The notes under the pieces were generated by a model. It saw only the letters and a list, made by a program, of their open reading frames with translations. It was not told where the DNA came from and did not search any database. DNA of 64,000 nt from Paenibacillus sp. JCM 18996 (lineage in GTDB: Bacteria > Bacillota > Bacilli > Paenibacillales > NBRC-103111), in assembly GCA_001313085.1 (NCBI GenBank), contig BBFE01000001.1:101263-165262 (forward strand). The letters run 5' to 3'. The position numbers were made by a program, and so were the translations under genes. Numbering within the stretch: the first letter of the stretch is position 1; each line of letters starts with the position of its first letter. Positions 9,392 to 19,456 of this stretch are shown piece by piece.

Positions 9392-10183
9392 ATGAAATTG
9401 AACAAACCTTTAATAATAGAGCATTTGACCAAATCCTACGGTCCGGGTGCGGCGGCCGTGCAGGATGTCAGCTTTCAACTGGGACAAGGTGAATTTGTGG
9501 CTATTATCGGGCCCTCGGGTGCCGGAAAGTCGACGATTCTAAGATGCATTAACCGTATGGTTGAGCCCACGGAGGGCAGGATCCTGTTCGAGGGACAAGA
9601 CATCAGCACATCCGGGCCGAAAGATCCGGGAAGCCAGAAGGCGCATCGGAATGATTTTTTCAGCACTACAACCTGGTTTATCGCCTGACCGTAATGCAGA
9701 ATGTTATGCACGGACGGCTCGGCTACATGTCGACAATGGAAGGCGTGCTGAGCCGCTATAAGGAAGAAGATAAGCAGAAAGCTCTGAAGCTGCTGGAAAA
9801 AGTAGGCTTGCTGGAGTATATGTACAGGAGGGCCAGCGAGTTGTCCGGAGGCCAAAAGCAAAGGTCGGCATAGTCCGCGCGCTTATGCAAGAGCCGTCCC
9901 TGCTTCTGTGCGACGAGCCGATTGCTTCCCTGGACCCTAACAGCTCGAAGGTGATTATGGATTTGATCCGCAATCTGACACAGGAATGGGATATCTCCTG
10001 CATTGTCAACCTTCACCAGGTTCACGTGGCCAAAGAATATGCAACCAGGATTATCGGCATACGCAGGGGAGGCTCGTTTTTGACGGACCGCCTTCCAAGC
10101 TTACCAATCAAATGATTGAAGAAATTTATAATACTTCCATGGATAATCTGATGATCAACGAGGAGGTACAGGCCATTGTCTGA
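9392..10183 (+). CDS. phnC: Phosphonate ABC transporter ATPase
   Basis: Energises phosphonate import. Walker A GPSGAGKST, Q-loop after repair (RIGMIFQHYNLVYRLT), signature LSGGQKQR, Walker B LLLCDEPIASLD, and switch His in NLHQVHVAKEYATR. Start ATG 9392 is chosen because CAGGAGGCG precedes it. Breaks: in the CCGGGAAGCC region near 9630, T6 at 9655 should be T5, a G is missing near 9867 (QRVGIVRALMQEP), and one base is missing near 10068 (GRLVFDG). The stop at 10181-10183 overlaps the phnE1 start. Confidence 0.9.
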
Positions 10184-10977
10184 AAAGCCGAAACGCCTGC
10201 CTTTAGTTGGCCGCAGTGAAAAAAAAGTACTACACCCTCGCGTTGATTCTCATCGTTGTTCTTTTTTTACGGCAGCTACTGCTTTTACGCAGTACAATCC
10301 TTTTGAAATTATAAAAGAACGCAGGGTTTTCTGGAACTTTATCTCCCAGGACTTTTGGCCTCCGGATATTATGAGAGTGCACGGGCTCTGGGAGGCGATG
10401 CTGCAGACCATAGAAATGGCGCTGGCGGCCACTTTTATAGCGTCCTGCTTCGCTTTTGTTTTTGCGTTTCTTGGCTCGAGTCTTACATCGCCTTCCCCGT
10501 GGCTTGCGAAAGCGGTACGCGCGATAGGTTCGTTTATGCGGAACATTCCTGTACTCGTCTGGTCTTTTATTCTTGTCGGGGCTTTCGGGATCGGTACTTC
10601 GGTAGGTTTGATCGCGCTTATGATTGAAACCTTCGGTTTTCTTCTCCGGACGTATATCGAAACGATAGATGAAGCAGGAACGGAAACATTAGAGGCGATG
10701 GACGCGACAGGGGCCAATTTCTTTCAAAAGCTGGCCCAGGGAGTAATTCCGGCTGTAATCCCGGGCTATATTTCCTGGTTTCTTTACTCCGTTGAGATTA
10801 ACATCAGGCGTCCACAATAGTAGGAATGGTCGGCGGAGGAGGAATCGGGCTTGTGCTGATGACCTATATCAAGTCTTTTAAATATCATGTGGCCGGCGCA
10901 TTATACTTTCTATCGCTGTCGTAGTTATTCTTGTGGACTTGACGACTAACTGGCTCAGAAAGAAGGTGCTCGTCTGA
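10176..10977 (+). CDS. phnE: Phosphonate ABC transporter permease, first copy
   Basis: Membrane permease with binding-protein-dependent transport signature. I choose TTG 10176 because it overlaps phnC and gives MSEKPKRLP. After repair of an A8 run near 10219, the first helix reads TLALILIVVLFF. Further segments: MLQTIEMALAATFIASCFAFVFAF, NIPVLVWSFILVGAFGIG, and the EAA loop DEAGTETLEAMDATGANFFQ. The C-terminus has two G/C under-calls (near 10808 and near 10900), after which it reads STIVGMVGGGGIGLVLMTYI and ends LRKKVLV. TGA 10975-10977 overlaps the next ATG. Confidence 0.85.
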
Positions 10978-11830
10978 TGAATGATTCATATGCACCTGAT
11001 GTCCGGGATAATAATGATAAGTTTTCGCCCGGAAAGGCAAGCAGTTCTGGAAAGATCATCATAAACAATCCCGAATACGACCGTCCGTTAAATTTGTTCA
11101 TGGCCATAATAGCAGTCATTTCGGTCGCCTCGATTTTAAGTCTGAATATTGAATGGATGAAGCTTCTGTCCCGTATGGGCAAGCTTGCGGGAGTGTTTGC
11201 GGATTTGTCGAAATTCGATTTCAGCAATATCGGGCTTGTGCTCACGCGTTTGCCGAATCGGTGGCGGTCACCATTCTTTCCACTTTGTACAGCCTGGTCA
11301 CCGGCCTTGTAATGGGCGCTTTCATGGCCAGGAATATCACTCCCAGCCGGAAGCTGGCCGCGGCACTTTCAGCTTATAATTCATTTATACGCGCCGTGCC
11401 TACTCCGGTGTGGGTTCTGCTCGCGCTTGCCTGCATCGGATTTGGCCCTGCGCCCGGCATTATCGGACTGTCTTTCCATGCGGCAGCATTCTTTGCGCGA
11501 GCGTTCGCGCAGTCTTTTGAAGAGGTCCCGCAGGATATTATCGAAGCGCTGCAGGCTACAGGAGCGGGTCGCATCCAGATTTTCTTCAGCGCGGTCCTGC
11601 CTGCGTCGATCACAGCCTTGATCGCATGGGGAGCGATGAGGTTTGAGATTAATTTTGCCGAATCCGCAATACTTGGAATGGTAGGCGGAGGGGGAATAGG
11701 TTATTCCATCGCCGCCAGTATGACCGGGTACCACTTCGGCCGCGCCGGCCTTGCGATCCTCATGGTGTTCGTGTTTGCTTACTCGCTTGAGCTCACATTT
11801 ACTGCGATAAAACGAAGGATGAAGATTTGA
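10977..11830 (+). CDS. phnE: Phosphonate ABC transporter permease, second copy
   Basis: Second PhnE-type permease, presumably forming the heterodimeric channel with the first. It has an extended polar N-terminus (MNDSYAPDVRDNNDKF...), then helices AIIAVISVASILSL, AVTILSTLYSLVTGLVMGAF and PTPVWVLLALACIGFG, the EAA loop EVPQDIIEALQATGAGRIQ, and the closing NFAESAILGMVGGGGIGYSI. One break near 11245 (one G short) separates GLVL from AHAFAESV. The stop at 11830 is followed at once by a terminator, ending the transporter operon. Confidence 0.85.
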
Positions 11831-11835
11831 TTTTA

Positions 11836-11877
11836 AAAGTGATGCAGGATGAATCCGTCCTTCGTCACTTTTTTTTC
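11836..11877 (+). terminator. Terminator after phnDCEE
   Basis: AAAAGTGA pairs with TCACTTTT around an inner AGGA/TCCT stem, followed by a run of T. Confidence 0.8.
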
Positions 11878-11903
11878 GTCTTATTAATTTATTAATATTC
11901 GTC

Positions 11904-11919
11904 TTACACTGCGTTAACC
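11904..11919 (+). promoter_or_regulatory. TTACAC/TTAACC repeats, possible Pho-box
   Basis: TTACAC and TTAACC start 10 bases apart, and a second TTACAC follows about 35 bases on. Such hexamers at helical spacing resemble PhoP-binding repeats of Bacilli (TTHACA-like). They lie about 90-100 bases ahead of phnF. Weak motif evidence. Confidence 0.3.
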
Positions 11920-12007
11920 TTTCCAACTTGGCGACAAGTTACACTGTGTTCGTAAGCAGAAGGCAGCCCATTGCCGGTGAAGGTGTTCGGGAAGGAGGGA
12001 ATCAGGT

Positions 12008-12744
12008 TTGATCGAAAAGCCCAATGGAAGGTCTTATTACTTGCAGCTCGCCGATTATCTGATCGAGAAAATCAAGTCCGGCGAGTTTGCCGCTGGAGAG
12101 AAGCTGCCTTCGGAAACGGAGCTCAGCCGCCAGTTCAACATTAACAGGTACACCGTACGGCAGGCGATGGCGCGGGTAACGAATTTGGGCTGGATTTCCA
12201 CCCATAAAGGAAAAGGCTCTTATGTGGTACAGCGGCCGGAGACGATCTTATATAAGCTGTCGGCCCGCACCAGTTTTACGCAAAATATGCAGGGGATCGG
12301 CAGAAAACATACAGGCCGGCTGATACGTTGGCAGAAAATCGTGCCCAGCTCAGAAATCCGCCTCGTGCTGGATTTGGGGCCGGAAGAAAAAAAGTGTACG
12401 AGCTGGAAATTCTGCGGAGCATTGACGGGATCCCGCTGACGGTCGATACCTCCAATCTGCCGGAAAAGCTGATGCCGGGGTTGGAAGCGCATTTGGAGGA
12501 TTTTACATCATTGACCAAAATCTTGAGTGAAGTTTACAATATCGAATCCATCCGTGTCTGGGAGCTGGTCGAAGCTTCACTCGTGAGGCCGGAGGACGCG
12601 TTGCTTCTCAACATGTCCGATGATTCCCCGGTTCTGCTGACCGAAAGGCTCTGCAGGACGGCCGAAGGCATACCGCTGGAGTTTGCTGTCGGACGCATGG
12701 CGAGCGGTTTCGGTAAAATTATGCTTGAATTTTCAAATAGCTGA
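12008..12744 (+). CDS. phnF: GntR/HutC-family regulator PhnF
   Basis: Transcription factor of the phosphonate genes. N-terminal winged helix (YYLQLADYLIEKIKSGEF, GEKLPSETELSRQFNINRYTVRQA, GWISTHKGKGSYVV) and a C-terminal UTRA ligand-binding domain (KVYELEILRSIDGIPLTVDTS, LLTERLCRTAEGIPLEFA). Start TTG 12008 has GGAAGGAGGG at good spacing; no better ATG exists. One break at A7 12388: A5 or A8 restores EEKVYEL. It leads the second phn operon, so it may be autoregulated; the effector is unknown. Confidence 0.88.
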
Positions 12745-12795
12745 ATTACTGGGATATGTAAAAAAGTTATAGAGTCAATCGAGAGGGAGAGGGCC

Positions 12796-13251
12796 ATGGA
12801 CGCAGACAAACGTACTGAATTGTTAAGCGGGTTGCCGCTTGAAGCGCTGGCGCCTTTGCTGGAATCGTTCCAGGCCGCCGGGAGCGTCGAGATGCTCAAG
12901 CCGCCGCAGGCGGGCCTGGCTATGATGCGGGCCGTGGAATCGGCGGAACAGGAAGTGTTCCATGTAGGGGAGCTGCTGGTAATGGAATGCACGGTGTCCG
13001 TGGATGGAGTGCTGGGATATGGGGCGGTGCTCGGCGGCGAGGAAGACCGCGCTCTGCTGTCCGCCATTGTAGATGCGGTGTCCACTGACCCGGACGAGAG
13101 CTGGAAGCCGCTGCTGCGCCAGCTGGATGAGCTGCTTGAGAGGGAGGAAGAAAACCGCAAGCGGGAACGGGCGGAGCAGTTCGCTTTGATTCGCCGTTCG
13201 CTGGTGCAGTTTGAAATGATGGACGACGAGAAGGAGGAGGAGAAAAAATGA
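12796..13251 (+). CDS. phnG: C-P lyase complex subunit PhnG
   Basis: Intact 151-residue subunit. With PhnH, PhnI and PhnJ it forms the C-P lyase core, and with PhnI it performs the nucleosidase step that attaches the phosphonate to ribose triphosphate. Family features: GLAMMRAVESAEQEVFHVGE, then VDGVLGYGAVLGGEEDRALL, then a charged helical tail. Start ATG 12796 follows GAGAGGGAGAGGGCC. The end is very lysine/glutamate-rich, and its stop overlaps the phnH ATG (13248). Confidence 0.92.
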   Translation: MDADKRTELLSGLPLEALAPLLESFQAAGSVEMLKPPQAGLAMMRAVESAEQEVFHVGELLVMECTVSVDGVLGYGAVLGGEEDRALLSAIVDAVSTDPDESWKPLLRQLDELLEREEENRKRERAEQFALIRRSLVQFEMMDDEKEEEKK

Positions 13252-13931
13252 GCCGCACTGCCTCTTACGATGAATCCATGTATACTCAAACTTTGTTCCG
13301 CGCACTGCTCGATGGCATGGCCAGGCCTGGCAAGGTGCAGAGCATGGAAGCGCCGACAATTCCTTCTCCTTACGCGAATGACCGATTTTTGATCGGCATC
13401 CTGCTTACGCTGTTGGATCAGGAAGTGACTTTAGCCATGGATGCGGCTGGAACGGAAACATCCCAATTTGTCCAATTGTATACTTTGGCGCGCAGAGCCG
13501 GATGGGAGTCGTGTGATTTCGCTGTGATAGACGGCGCGTCTCCGGTAGACCTCACTCTTTTGAAACGCGGAACGTTTACGTTTCCCGACGAGAGCGCAAC
13601 CGTTATCTGCAGGGCCGGAGCTGTTTCGGACCGCCTGGAAGGGGCTCGCTCTTTGACAGCGCAAGGCGGGGCTGACTTTGCACAGGGCCAAGCCGATCAG
13701 CCGGGAGCGGGCGGTTCGATAAACCAATCCCTGCTCAAGCTGAATCTGGCCGGACCAGGGATTAAAGACAGCCGCACGCTGTATTTGTACGGAATCAAGG
13801 AACAATTTATCACTCAGCTGCAGGTGTGCAACATGGAATTCCCCTTGGGGATCGACCTGATTCTCTATGACGGGGACGGCCGTCTCTGCTGCATTCCGCG
13901 TACGACACAAATTCGGCTGGAGGGCAAATAG
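13248..13931 (+). CDS. phnH: C-P lyase complex subunit PhnH
   Basis: Uninterrupted 227-residue subunit, slightly longer than most PhnH. Seen: an N-terminal RALLDGMARPGKV, the conserved FRxLLxAMARPG-type signature, LLTLLDQEVTLA, GTFTFPDESATVIC, and the C-terminal GIDLILYDGDGRLCCIPRTT with the conserved P-R-T. The segment QGGADFAQGQADQPGAGGSINQ around residues 145-165 looks longer and lower in complexity than usual. Overlaps phnG by four bases and abuts phnI. Confidence 0.92.
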   Translation: MSRTASYDESMYTQTLFRALLDGMARPGKVQSMEAPTIPSPYANDRFLIGILLTLLDQEVTLAMDAAGTETSQFVQLYTLARRAGWESCDFAVIDGASPVDLTLLKRGTFTFPDESATVICRAGAVSDRLEGARSLTAQGGADFAQGQADQPGAGGSINQSLLKLNLAGPGIKDSRTLYLYGIKEQFITQLQVCNMEFPLGIDLILYDGDGRLCCIPRTTQIRLEGK

Positions 13932-15241
13932 ATGGCATACGCAGCTGTACGGGGCGGAAAAAAACCGCCATTGACGAAGCCGCCAGACTGGTGGAATACT
14001 TCCGGTTAAAAGGCGGCAGCAGTCCAATCGAAGTCAGGCAAATCCGGGAACAAATGCGTGCGGCGGTCGACCGGGTCATGGGCGAAGGATCGCTGTACGC
14101 CCCCGATCTCGCGGCCCTGGCGTTGAAGCAGGCGGAAGGGGACACGCTTGAGGCCTCGTTCCTGCTCAGGCTTATCGTTCCACGCTGCCCCGCAACCTTT
14201 ATACTCTGCCGATCGATACTTCGGAAATGCAGGTCATCCGCCGGATTTCCGCCGCTTTCAAGGATGTGCCGGGCGGGCAGTATTTGGGCCCTACGCGTGA
14301 CTATACGAAACGGCTGCTCAATTTTGAATTGATGGAAGAGGATGAGGCTCATGTCCGGCGATTCATAGAGACCTACTTGAAAGGCCGTGATACCCTGCCG
14401 GAATACGCTTCCCAGGGAGCGGCCGAAGCATGGGGGGAGGGCCGGTCTTTTCCGAGAATGGTGGATTTGCTGCGCAGGGAAGGGCTGCTGGAGGATCGCG
14501 GCAGTGACAAAAGGCTGCAGGCTGAGAGCGTGGTCCAAGATATTCTTGAGAGTGCGGTCCACGGTGGCAGACGAGAGCAAGCGGTGGGAGCGGTCAACGG
14601 CGGTAGAAGAGAGCAAGCGGAGGGAGCGGTTCAAGCTGGCACACCACAGCAAGCGGGGAGTGTGGTAAACAGTGCGTTGAACACGCCTGCTCACGAAGCT
14701 GTGGAAGATATCACCCGCGCTTCGCTGAAGTTCCCCGCCTCCAGGGCGGCCAAGCTGCAGGCACTCGCGAGAGGCGAGACCGGAGCATGATGGCGCTCGC
14801 TTATTCGAGCAACCGCGGGTACGGTCATGTCCATCCGACACTCGGAGAGCTGCGCGTCGGTTATGTACCGGTGCGTATTCCGCATCCACTTAAGGAAGGC
14901 AGCGCCATCACCATCGGAAGCGTGCTGGTGACGGAAGCGGAGATTATCGCCCGCATGGAGGAACGCACTGACGACCCGAAACCGAAATTTTCGCTCGGAT
15001 ACGGTTTGTGCTTCGGCCACAACGAGATCAAAGCGATCGCGATGGGTACGCTCGACCGGGCGATGGTGCCTGAGAACCCGCAGCGCCGGCCGAAGATGAA
15101 GAGTTTGTGTTGTACCACATCGACGGCATTGAGGCATCCGGATTCGTTTCCCATTGGAAGCTGCCGCATTATGTCGATTTCCAGGCGGAGCTGCTCCGAG
15201 TCCGGTCGATCCAGGAAAGGGAAGGTGACGCGAATGGGTGA
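13932..15241 (+). CDS. phnI: C-P lyase complex subunit PhnI with internal repeat insertion, frameshifted
   Basis: Purine-nucleoside-type lyase subunit that, with ATP, releases adenine and makes the ribose triphosphate phosphonate. Family signatures: LVEYFRLKGGSSPIEVRQI, EASFLLR, YLGPTRDYTKRLLNFELM, LARGETGA joined to MMALAYSSNRGYGHVHP, GELRVGYVPV and GLCFGHNEIKAIAM. Repaired length is about 436 residues, well above the roughly 350-360 of usual PhnI, because of an insertion around 14540-14700 containing a 36-bp tandem repeat. Breaks at A7 near 13960, near 14170, near 14787 (one C short) and near 15090. The stop overlaps the phnJ start. Confidence 0.9.
14554..14661 (+). repeat. Three 36-bp tandem repeats inside phnI
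   Basis: Units start at 14554, 14590 and 14626. They encode AVHGGRREQAVG, AVNGGRREQAEG and AVQAGTPQQAGS. Because each unit is 12 codons the frame is kept. Unit three is the most diverged. The insertion sits between the LQAESVVQDILES and DITRASLKFPASRAAKLQ parts of PhnI. Confidence 0.85.
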
Positions 15242-16111
15242 CTACAACTACGGCTTCATCGACGAGAACAGCAAAAAAAGGAGATCCGCCGCAAGACGCT
15301 GAAGGCGGTGGCCATACCCGGATACCAGGTGCCGTTCGGTTCGCGCGAACTGCCCATCGCCCGCGGCTGGGGAACGGGGGGCCTGCAGCTCACGCTATCG
15401 ATTGTGGGACAGGGTGACACCGTCAAGGTGATTGACCAAGGCTGCGACGATTCAGTGAATGCCTGCTCCCTGAGGGATTTTATCAGCGGGGTTACAGGGG
15501 TTGCCACGACTACGGACACGCTGAAAGCAAGCATCGTGCAGACGAGACACCGCATTCCGGAGGAGAGAATGACCGGGGAGCAGATCCTTGTATTCCAGGT
15601 GCCTTATCCGGAGACGCTCCGCTGGGTCGAACCAAGCGAACAGGAAACCCGGCGGATGCACGCGGAGCGGGATTACAGCAAAATGTGGGTGTTCCTCTAC
15701 GAGGATATCGTCAAGTGGGGGGAAATCACACTTTCACACCGCTATCCGGTTCAAGTGAACGAACGCTACATCATGGACCCTTCGCCGATTCCCCGTTGGG
15801 ATGTGCCCAAGCTGAACGAGGCGGAGACGCTGTTTCTGTTCGGGGCCGGCCGCGAGAAGCGGATTTACGCCATACCGCCTTTTACCAATGTCACTCCACT
15901 GCAGTTTGAGGATTACTATTTTTTCCGTGGAGGACTTCAAAGGCAACTGCTGTTCCCACTGCGGAAGCACGGATTCTTACCTGGATGAAATTTTTTTGAT
16001 AAAACCACGGGCGAACGCAGTTATACCTGCTCGGATACAAGCTACTGCATGAAAAGGCGCAACCAACAAGCCGGCGTCCCGGTGGAAATCGGAGGAAGAT
16101 GGAATGGCTGA
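15234..16111 (+). CDS. phnJ: C-P lyase catalytic radical-SAM subunit PhnJ
   Basis: Cleaves the carbon-phosphorus bond with a 4Fe-4S cluster and S-adenosylmethionine. Repaired sequence starts MGDYNYGFIDENSKKEIRR. Other marks: PFGSRELPIARGWGTGG, IDQGCDDSVNACSLRD, ATTTDTLKASIVQTRHR, YLYED-like VFLYEDIVKWGE. The cysteine motif CSHCGSTDSYLDE...SYTCSDTSYC fits CX2CX21C plus CX5C only if T7 at 15991-15997 is read as T5. Other breaks: A7 near 15275 and T6 near 15920 (YYFRVEDFKGNCC). Translationally coupled to phnI and phnK by overlap. Confidence 0.93.
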
Positions 16112-16953
16112 ACCGGGTATTGAGCCGCTTGTGAAGGTACGTGATTTCAGCAAAATATACGGCCGGGGCTGTCCCCTCTGCACCGAGATGACCGGACCCG
16201 CGTACGAACGCAATATTTGCCCCGCCTGCGGTACCATCGTGGCCTGCTCCGGCGTCAGCTTCGATGTATACCCCGGGGAAATCATCGGCATTGTCGGCGA
16301 AAGCGGATCGGGCAAATCCACGCTGATCAAGGCGCTCTATTTTGACGAGGAGGCATCGGGCGGCGAAGTGCAGCTTTCGTGCTACGAGGACGGGAAGACG
16401 AATATCCTTTCTCTGAGCTCGCAGAAAAAAAAGGTGGATCCGCAACCATCTGCTCGGGATCGTGTACCAAAACCCTCATATGGGCCTCAAGCTGGATTTT
16501 TCGAGCGGGGGCAACATTGCGGAGAAGCTGATAGCAGCGGATTGGTACAACGTGTCGAAGATTAGGGACAGGGCGAAATTCCTGCTGGAGAAGACGGAAA
16601 TTCCGCTGCAGCGGATGGACGACAAGCCGAAGTACTTCAGCGGTGGTATGCAGCAGCGCGTGCAAATCGCCAAAGCGCTGGCGAACGATCCCCCGCTTCT
16701 GCTGCTCGACGAGGTAACGACGGGATTGGATGTTTCCGTGCAGGCCCAAATTCTCGACCTGATCCGCCAGATCCAACGGGAGCTCGGCATTACGATGATC
16801 GTCGTCTCCCATGATTTTTCCGTGATCAGGATGCTGACGGACCGGACCATTGTCATGAAGAACGGCCGGATCGTCGAACAGGGGCTGACCGACCAAGTGA
16901 TGGAAGACCCGCAGCACCCTTATTCCCAACTGCTGATCAATTCGATGATTTGA
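16104..16953 (+). CDS. phnK: C-P lyase system ATPase PhnK with Cys4 insertion
   Basis: ABC-type ATPase that docks on the C-P lyase core rather than on a membrane permease. Walker A GESGSGKST, Q-loop GIVYQNPHMGL, signature FSGGMQQR, Walker B LLLLDEVTTGLD, H-switch VVSHDFSV. Between strand one and Walker A there is an extra cysteine-rich segment with C23, C26, C39 and C42 (GCPLC and NICPAC), a zinc-ribbon-like arrangement that E. coli PhnK lacks as far as I recall. One break: A8 at 16425-16432 should be A7, giving QKKRWIRNHLLG. Confidence 0.9.
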
Positions 16954-16961
16954 GGTGCGAG

Positions 16962-17684
16962 ATGAGTATACTTTTGAAAGCGGAGCATGTGAAAAAAGGT
17001 GTTTACAATGCACCAATTCGGCGCCAGGCAGCTTGTCGGCTGCACTGATATTGATTTTGAACTGGAAAAAGGGGATTTCCTCGGCATCACAGGCCGCAGC
17101 GGAGCGGGAAAATCCACGATTCTGAAATGCCTCTACCGCACCTACCTGCCTACTGAGGGACGTATCTTGTTCGAGTCGGAGCAGTTCGGAACGGTGGACA
17201 TTGCTTCGGCGTCGGAGCAGACGATCATCGCGCTCAGGAAGCGGGAGTTGGGCTATGTGTCTCAATTTCTTAACGTGCTGCCCCGCATCACGGCGCTTGA
17301 CGTCGTTGCGCACGCGCTGGTCGAGACCGGCTGCGACCCTGCCGATGCGGACAGCCAGGCCCGCAAGATGCTGGAGCATTTTTCACTGTCGGAGACGCTG
17401 TGGGACGCTATCCGAATACGTTCAGCGGAGGGGAGAAGCTTCGGTTGAATCTGGCCCGCGCGATGGTAAAACGTCCCCGGCTTCTGTTGCTGGACGAACC
17501 TACGGCCTCATTGGACGCCGGCTCGAAGCAGGCCGTAAAGGAGATCATCCTGACTTTGAAAGAGGCTGGAACGAGCATGGTCGGCATTTTTTTTCACGAT
17601 CTGGATTTTATGGAGAGCGTCGTCGACAGACAGCTGCGGATGGAGCAGGGACGGCTTATCCACGGGGAGGCTGGCGTATGCTGA
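16962..17684 (+). CDS. phnL: C-P lyase system ATPase PhnL
   Basis: Second ABC-type ATPase of the C-P lyase pathway, required with PhnGHI for the first step. After A6 near 16990 is read as A5 the protein runs MSILLKAEHVKKVFTMHQFG. Walker A GRSGAGKST, Q-loop LGYVSQFLNVLPRI, signature FSGGEKLRLNLARAM, Walker B LLLLDEPTASLD, then GIFFHDLDFME. A second break near 17405 joins ETLWDA to YPNTFSGGE. The stop overlaps phnM. Confidence 0.9.
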
Positions 17685-18974
17685 AGCAGCGTGGTGTAAC
17701 GGTTATACATGGGGGACGGATGATTCTTCCCCAAGCGGTGGTGAAGGGGGGGTTGGTGCTGGACGGAGGGCGGATCCTGGAAGTTATCCCCGGCGGGGTG
17801 CCGCAAGAATGGCTTGAGCGGGCGGACGCCGCGATTGATGCCGAAGGCATGTACGTGCTGCCGGGCATGATCGACATGCACTGCGACGCGGTGGAGAAGG
17901 AAGTCCAGCCCCGTCCGAATACGAGCTTTCCACTGGACCAGGCTTTCTATGAACTGGATAAAAAAAAGCTGGCGGTAACCGGCATAACGACCATGTACAT
18001 TCTGTTTCCCTGGCTGATGGGGTCGGCGTACGCGACGATAAGCAGTGCCTGAACATCGTCTCCCGGTTTCAGGGAAAAGGCCGCCGGTCCATGATACGCC
18101 ACAGGATTCACCTGCGCTACGAAGTAACGAATTTGACCGGGCTGCCCAAGGTGGAGCAGATGATCGAGGACGGGTTAATCAATCTGTTGTCTTACATGGA
18201 CCATACGCCTGGGCAGGGCCAATTCGCGCGGCCGGGAACATACGAGGCTTATGTGGAGAAAACGTACGGCACGAACGGGGAGGAAGCGTCAGAGCTGATC
18301 GGCAAGCTGAAGGAATGGCAGCTGAAGGTGGACTGGGCCGCGTTGCGCGTGCTGGCTGAGAGGGCGCGGGACAAAGGGATCGCGCTGGCTTCCCATGACG
18401 ATGATTCGCCGGCCAAGGTCGATTTCATGATGCAGTGCCCGCTGACGATCAGTGAATTTCCTGTGAACCTGGAAACGGCGATATACGCCAGGCAGATGGC
18501 TTGCACACCGTCGTCGGAGCGCCGAATATCGTACGCGGAAGCTCGCACAGCAGCAACATGCGCGCTATGGACGCGGTGAAGGCGGGAGCGGCGGATATGC
18601 TGTGCTCGGATTACCATCCGCCTTCCATGCTGCCCGCCGTCTTCCGTATTGCGGAAGAGGGAATCGCTCTGCCTGACGCGGTACGGATGGTTACGATCAA
18701 TCCTGCAGCAGCCCTGGGCATAGCGGGCGAAGCCGGTTCGCTGGAGGCAGGCAAGCAGGCGGACGTACTGCTGGTCGAAATGTTCGGCGGCTATCCGCTG
18801 ATCCGGCAAACGATAGTGGGAGGTCGTACCGTCTACCGCTCGGAGTATCGGGAAGATGCGGTGGATGCGATAGCTGATCGGCACGCTGATGCTCAATCCG
18901 GAAAGGCTGCAATGGCGTCTGAAGACCACCAGGCACCTATGCCGCCGGGACGTGAGGGGGTCGCCCTGCAATGA
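17678..18974 (+). CDS. phnM: Alpha-D-ribose 1-methylphosphonate 5-triphosphate diphosphatase PhnM
   Basis: Amidohydrolase-fold enzyme releasing pyrophosphate from the ribose triphosphate intermediate. Metal ligands: GMIDMHCDAVEKE near the N-terminus, LRYEVTN, ALASHDDD and CSDYHPPSMLPA. The C-terminus shows NPAAALGIAGEAGSLEAGKQADVLLV. Breaks: one C short near 17999 (TMYHSVSLADGVG) and one near 18500 (GLHTVVGAPN). A tail of about 30 polar residues after DAIADRHAD looks longer than usual. Start overlaps phnL; stop overlaps the acetyltransferase gene. Confidence 0.9.
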
Positions 18975-19456
18975 CGGAGCTGATCACAGCGGGAAAGGCA
19001 ATCCGTGAACTGGAGCCTGAGAGCGATTGGCCTGACTACGCCGAACTTCTACGCGTTCTGCATGACGGCGAGATATCCTCCGGAGACGCCGCAAGCATAC
19101 TGGAGCGTATTGCCCGGTACCCCTATTACAAGATCTTCCTGGCCGCACTTCCGGAATCCGGAGAAATTATCGGCACCTTTACCCTCATTGTGATTGATAA
19201 TCTGGGACATGGTGGCGCCGGTTTTGCCGTTGTCGATAACGTTGTAGTGACGCAGGACCGTCACGGTCAGGGTATCGGGCGGTGGATGATGGAGCAGGCG
19301 ATGGAACTCGCCAAGAAGCAGGGCTGTTATAAGCTGATGCTGTCAAGCAGTTTGAAGCGCGAGAGGGCGCACCGGTTTTATGAAGAGCTGGGCTTTGCCC
19401 GGCATGGGCACAGTTTTCTCATTGAATTGCAGCCTGACCTGAAAGGGAGGGAATGA
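18971..19456 (+). CDS. GNAT acetyltransferase, PhnO-like
   Basis: Intact 161-residue GNAT enzyme inside the phn operon. It carries the acetyl-CoA loop VTQDRHGQGIGRWMMEQAM and the C-terminal HRFYEELGFARHGHSFLIEL. The operon position and size match PhnO, which N-acetylates aminoalkylphosphonates, but the sequence alone does not prove that substrate. Its ATG overlaps the phnM stop as ATGA, and its own stop overlaps the next start. Confidence 0.8.
   Translation: MTELITAGKAIRELEPESDWPDYAELLRVLHDGEISSGDAASILERIARYPYYKIFLAALPESGEIIGTFTLIVIDNLGHGGAGFAVVDNVVVTQDRHGQGIGRWMMEQAMELAKKQGCYKLMLSSSLKRERAHRFYEELGFARHGHSFLIELQPDLKGRE

Noticed and set aside
14554..14661. Possible CRISPR array
   Set aside because: The 36-bp units are directly adjacent without spacers and are translated in frame within phnI.
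13810..14889. Minus-strand frame of about 359 codons opposite phnH and phnI
   Set aside because: No domain, no start signals; it mirrors well-conserved phn genes.
16327..17379. Minus-strand frame of about 350 codons opposite phnK and phnL
   Set aside because: Antisense shadow of two ABC ATPases with clear Walker motifs.
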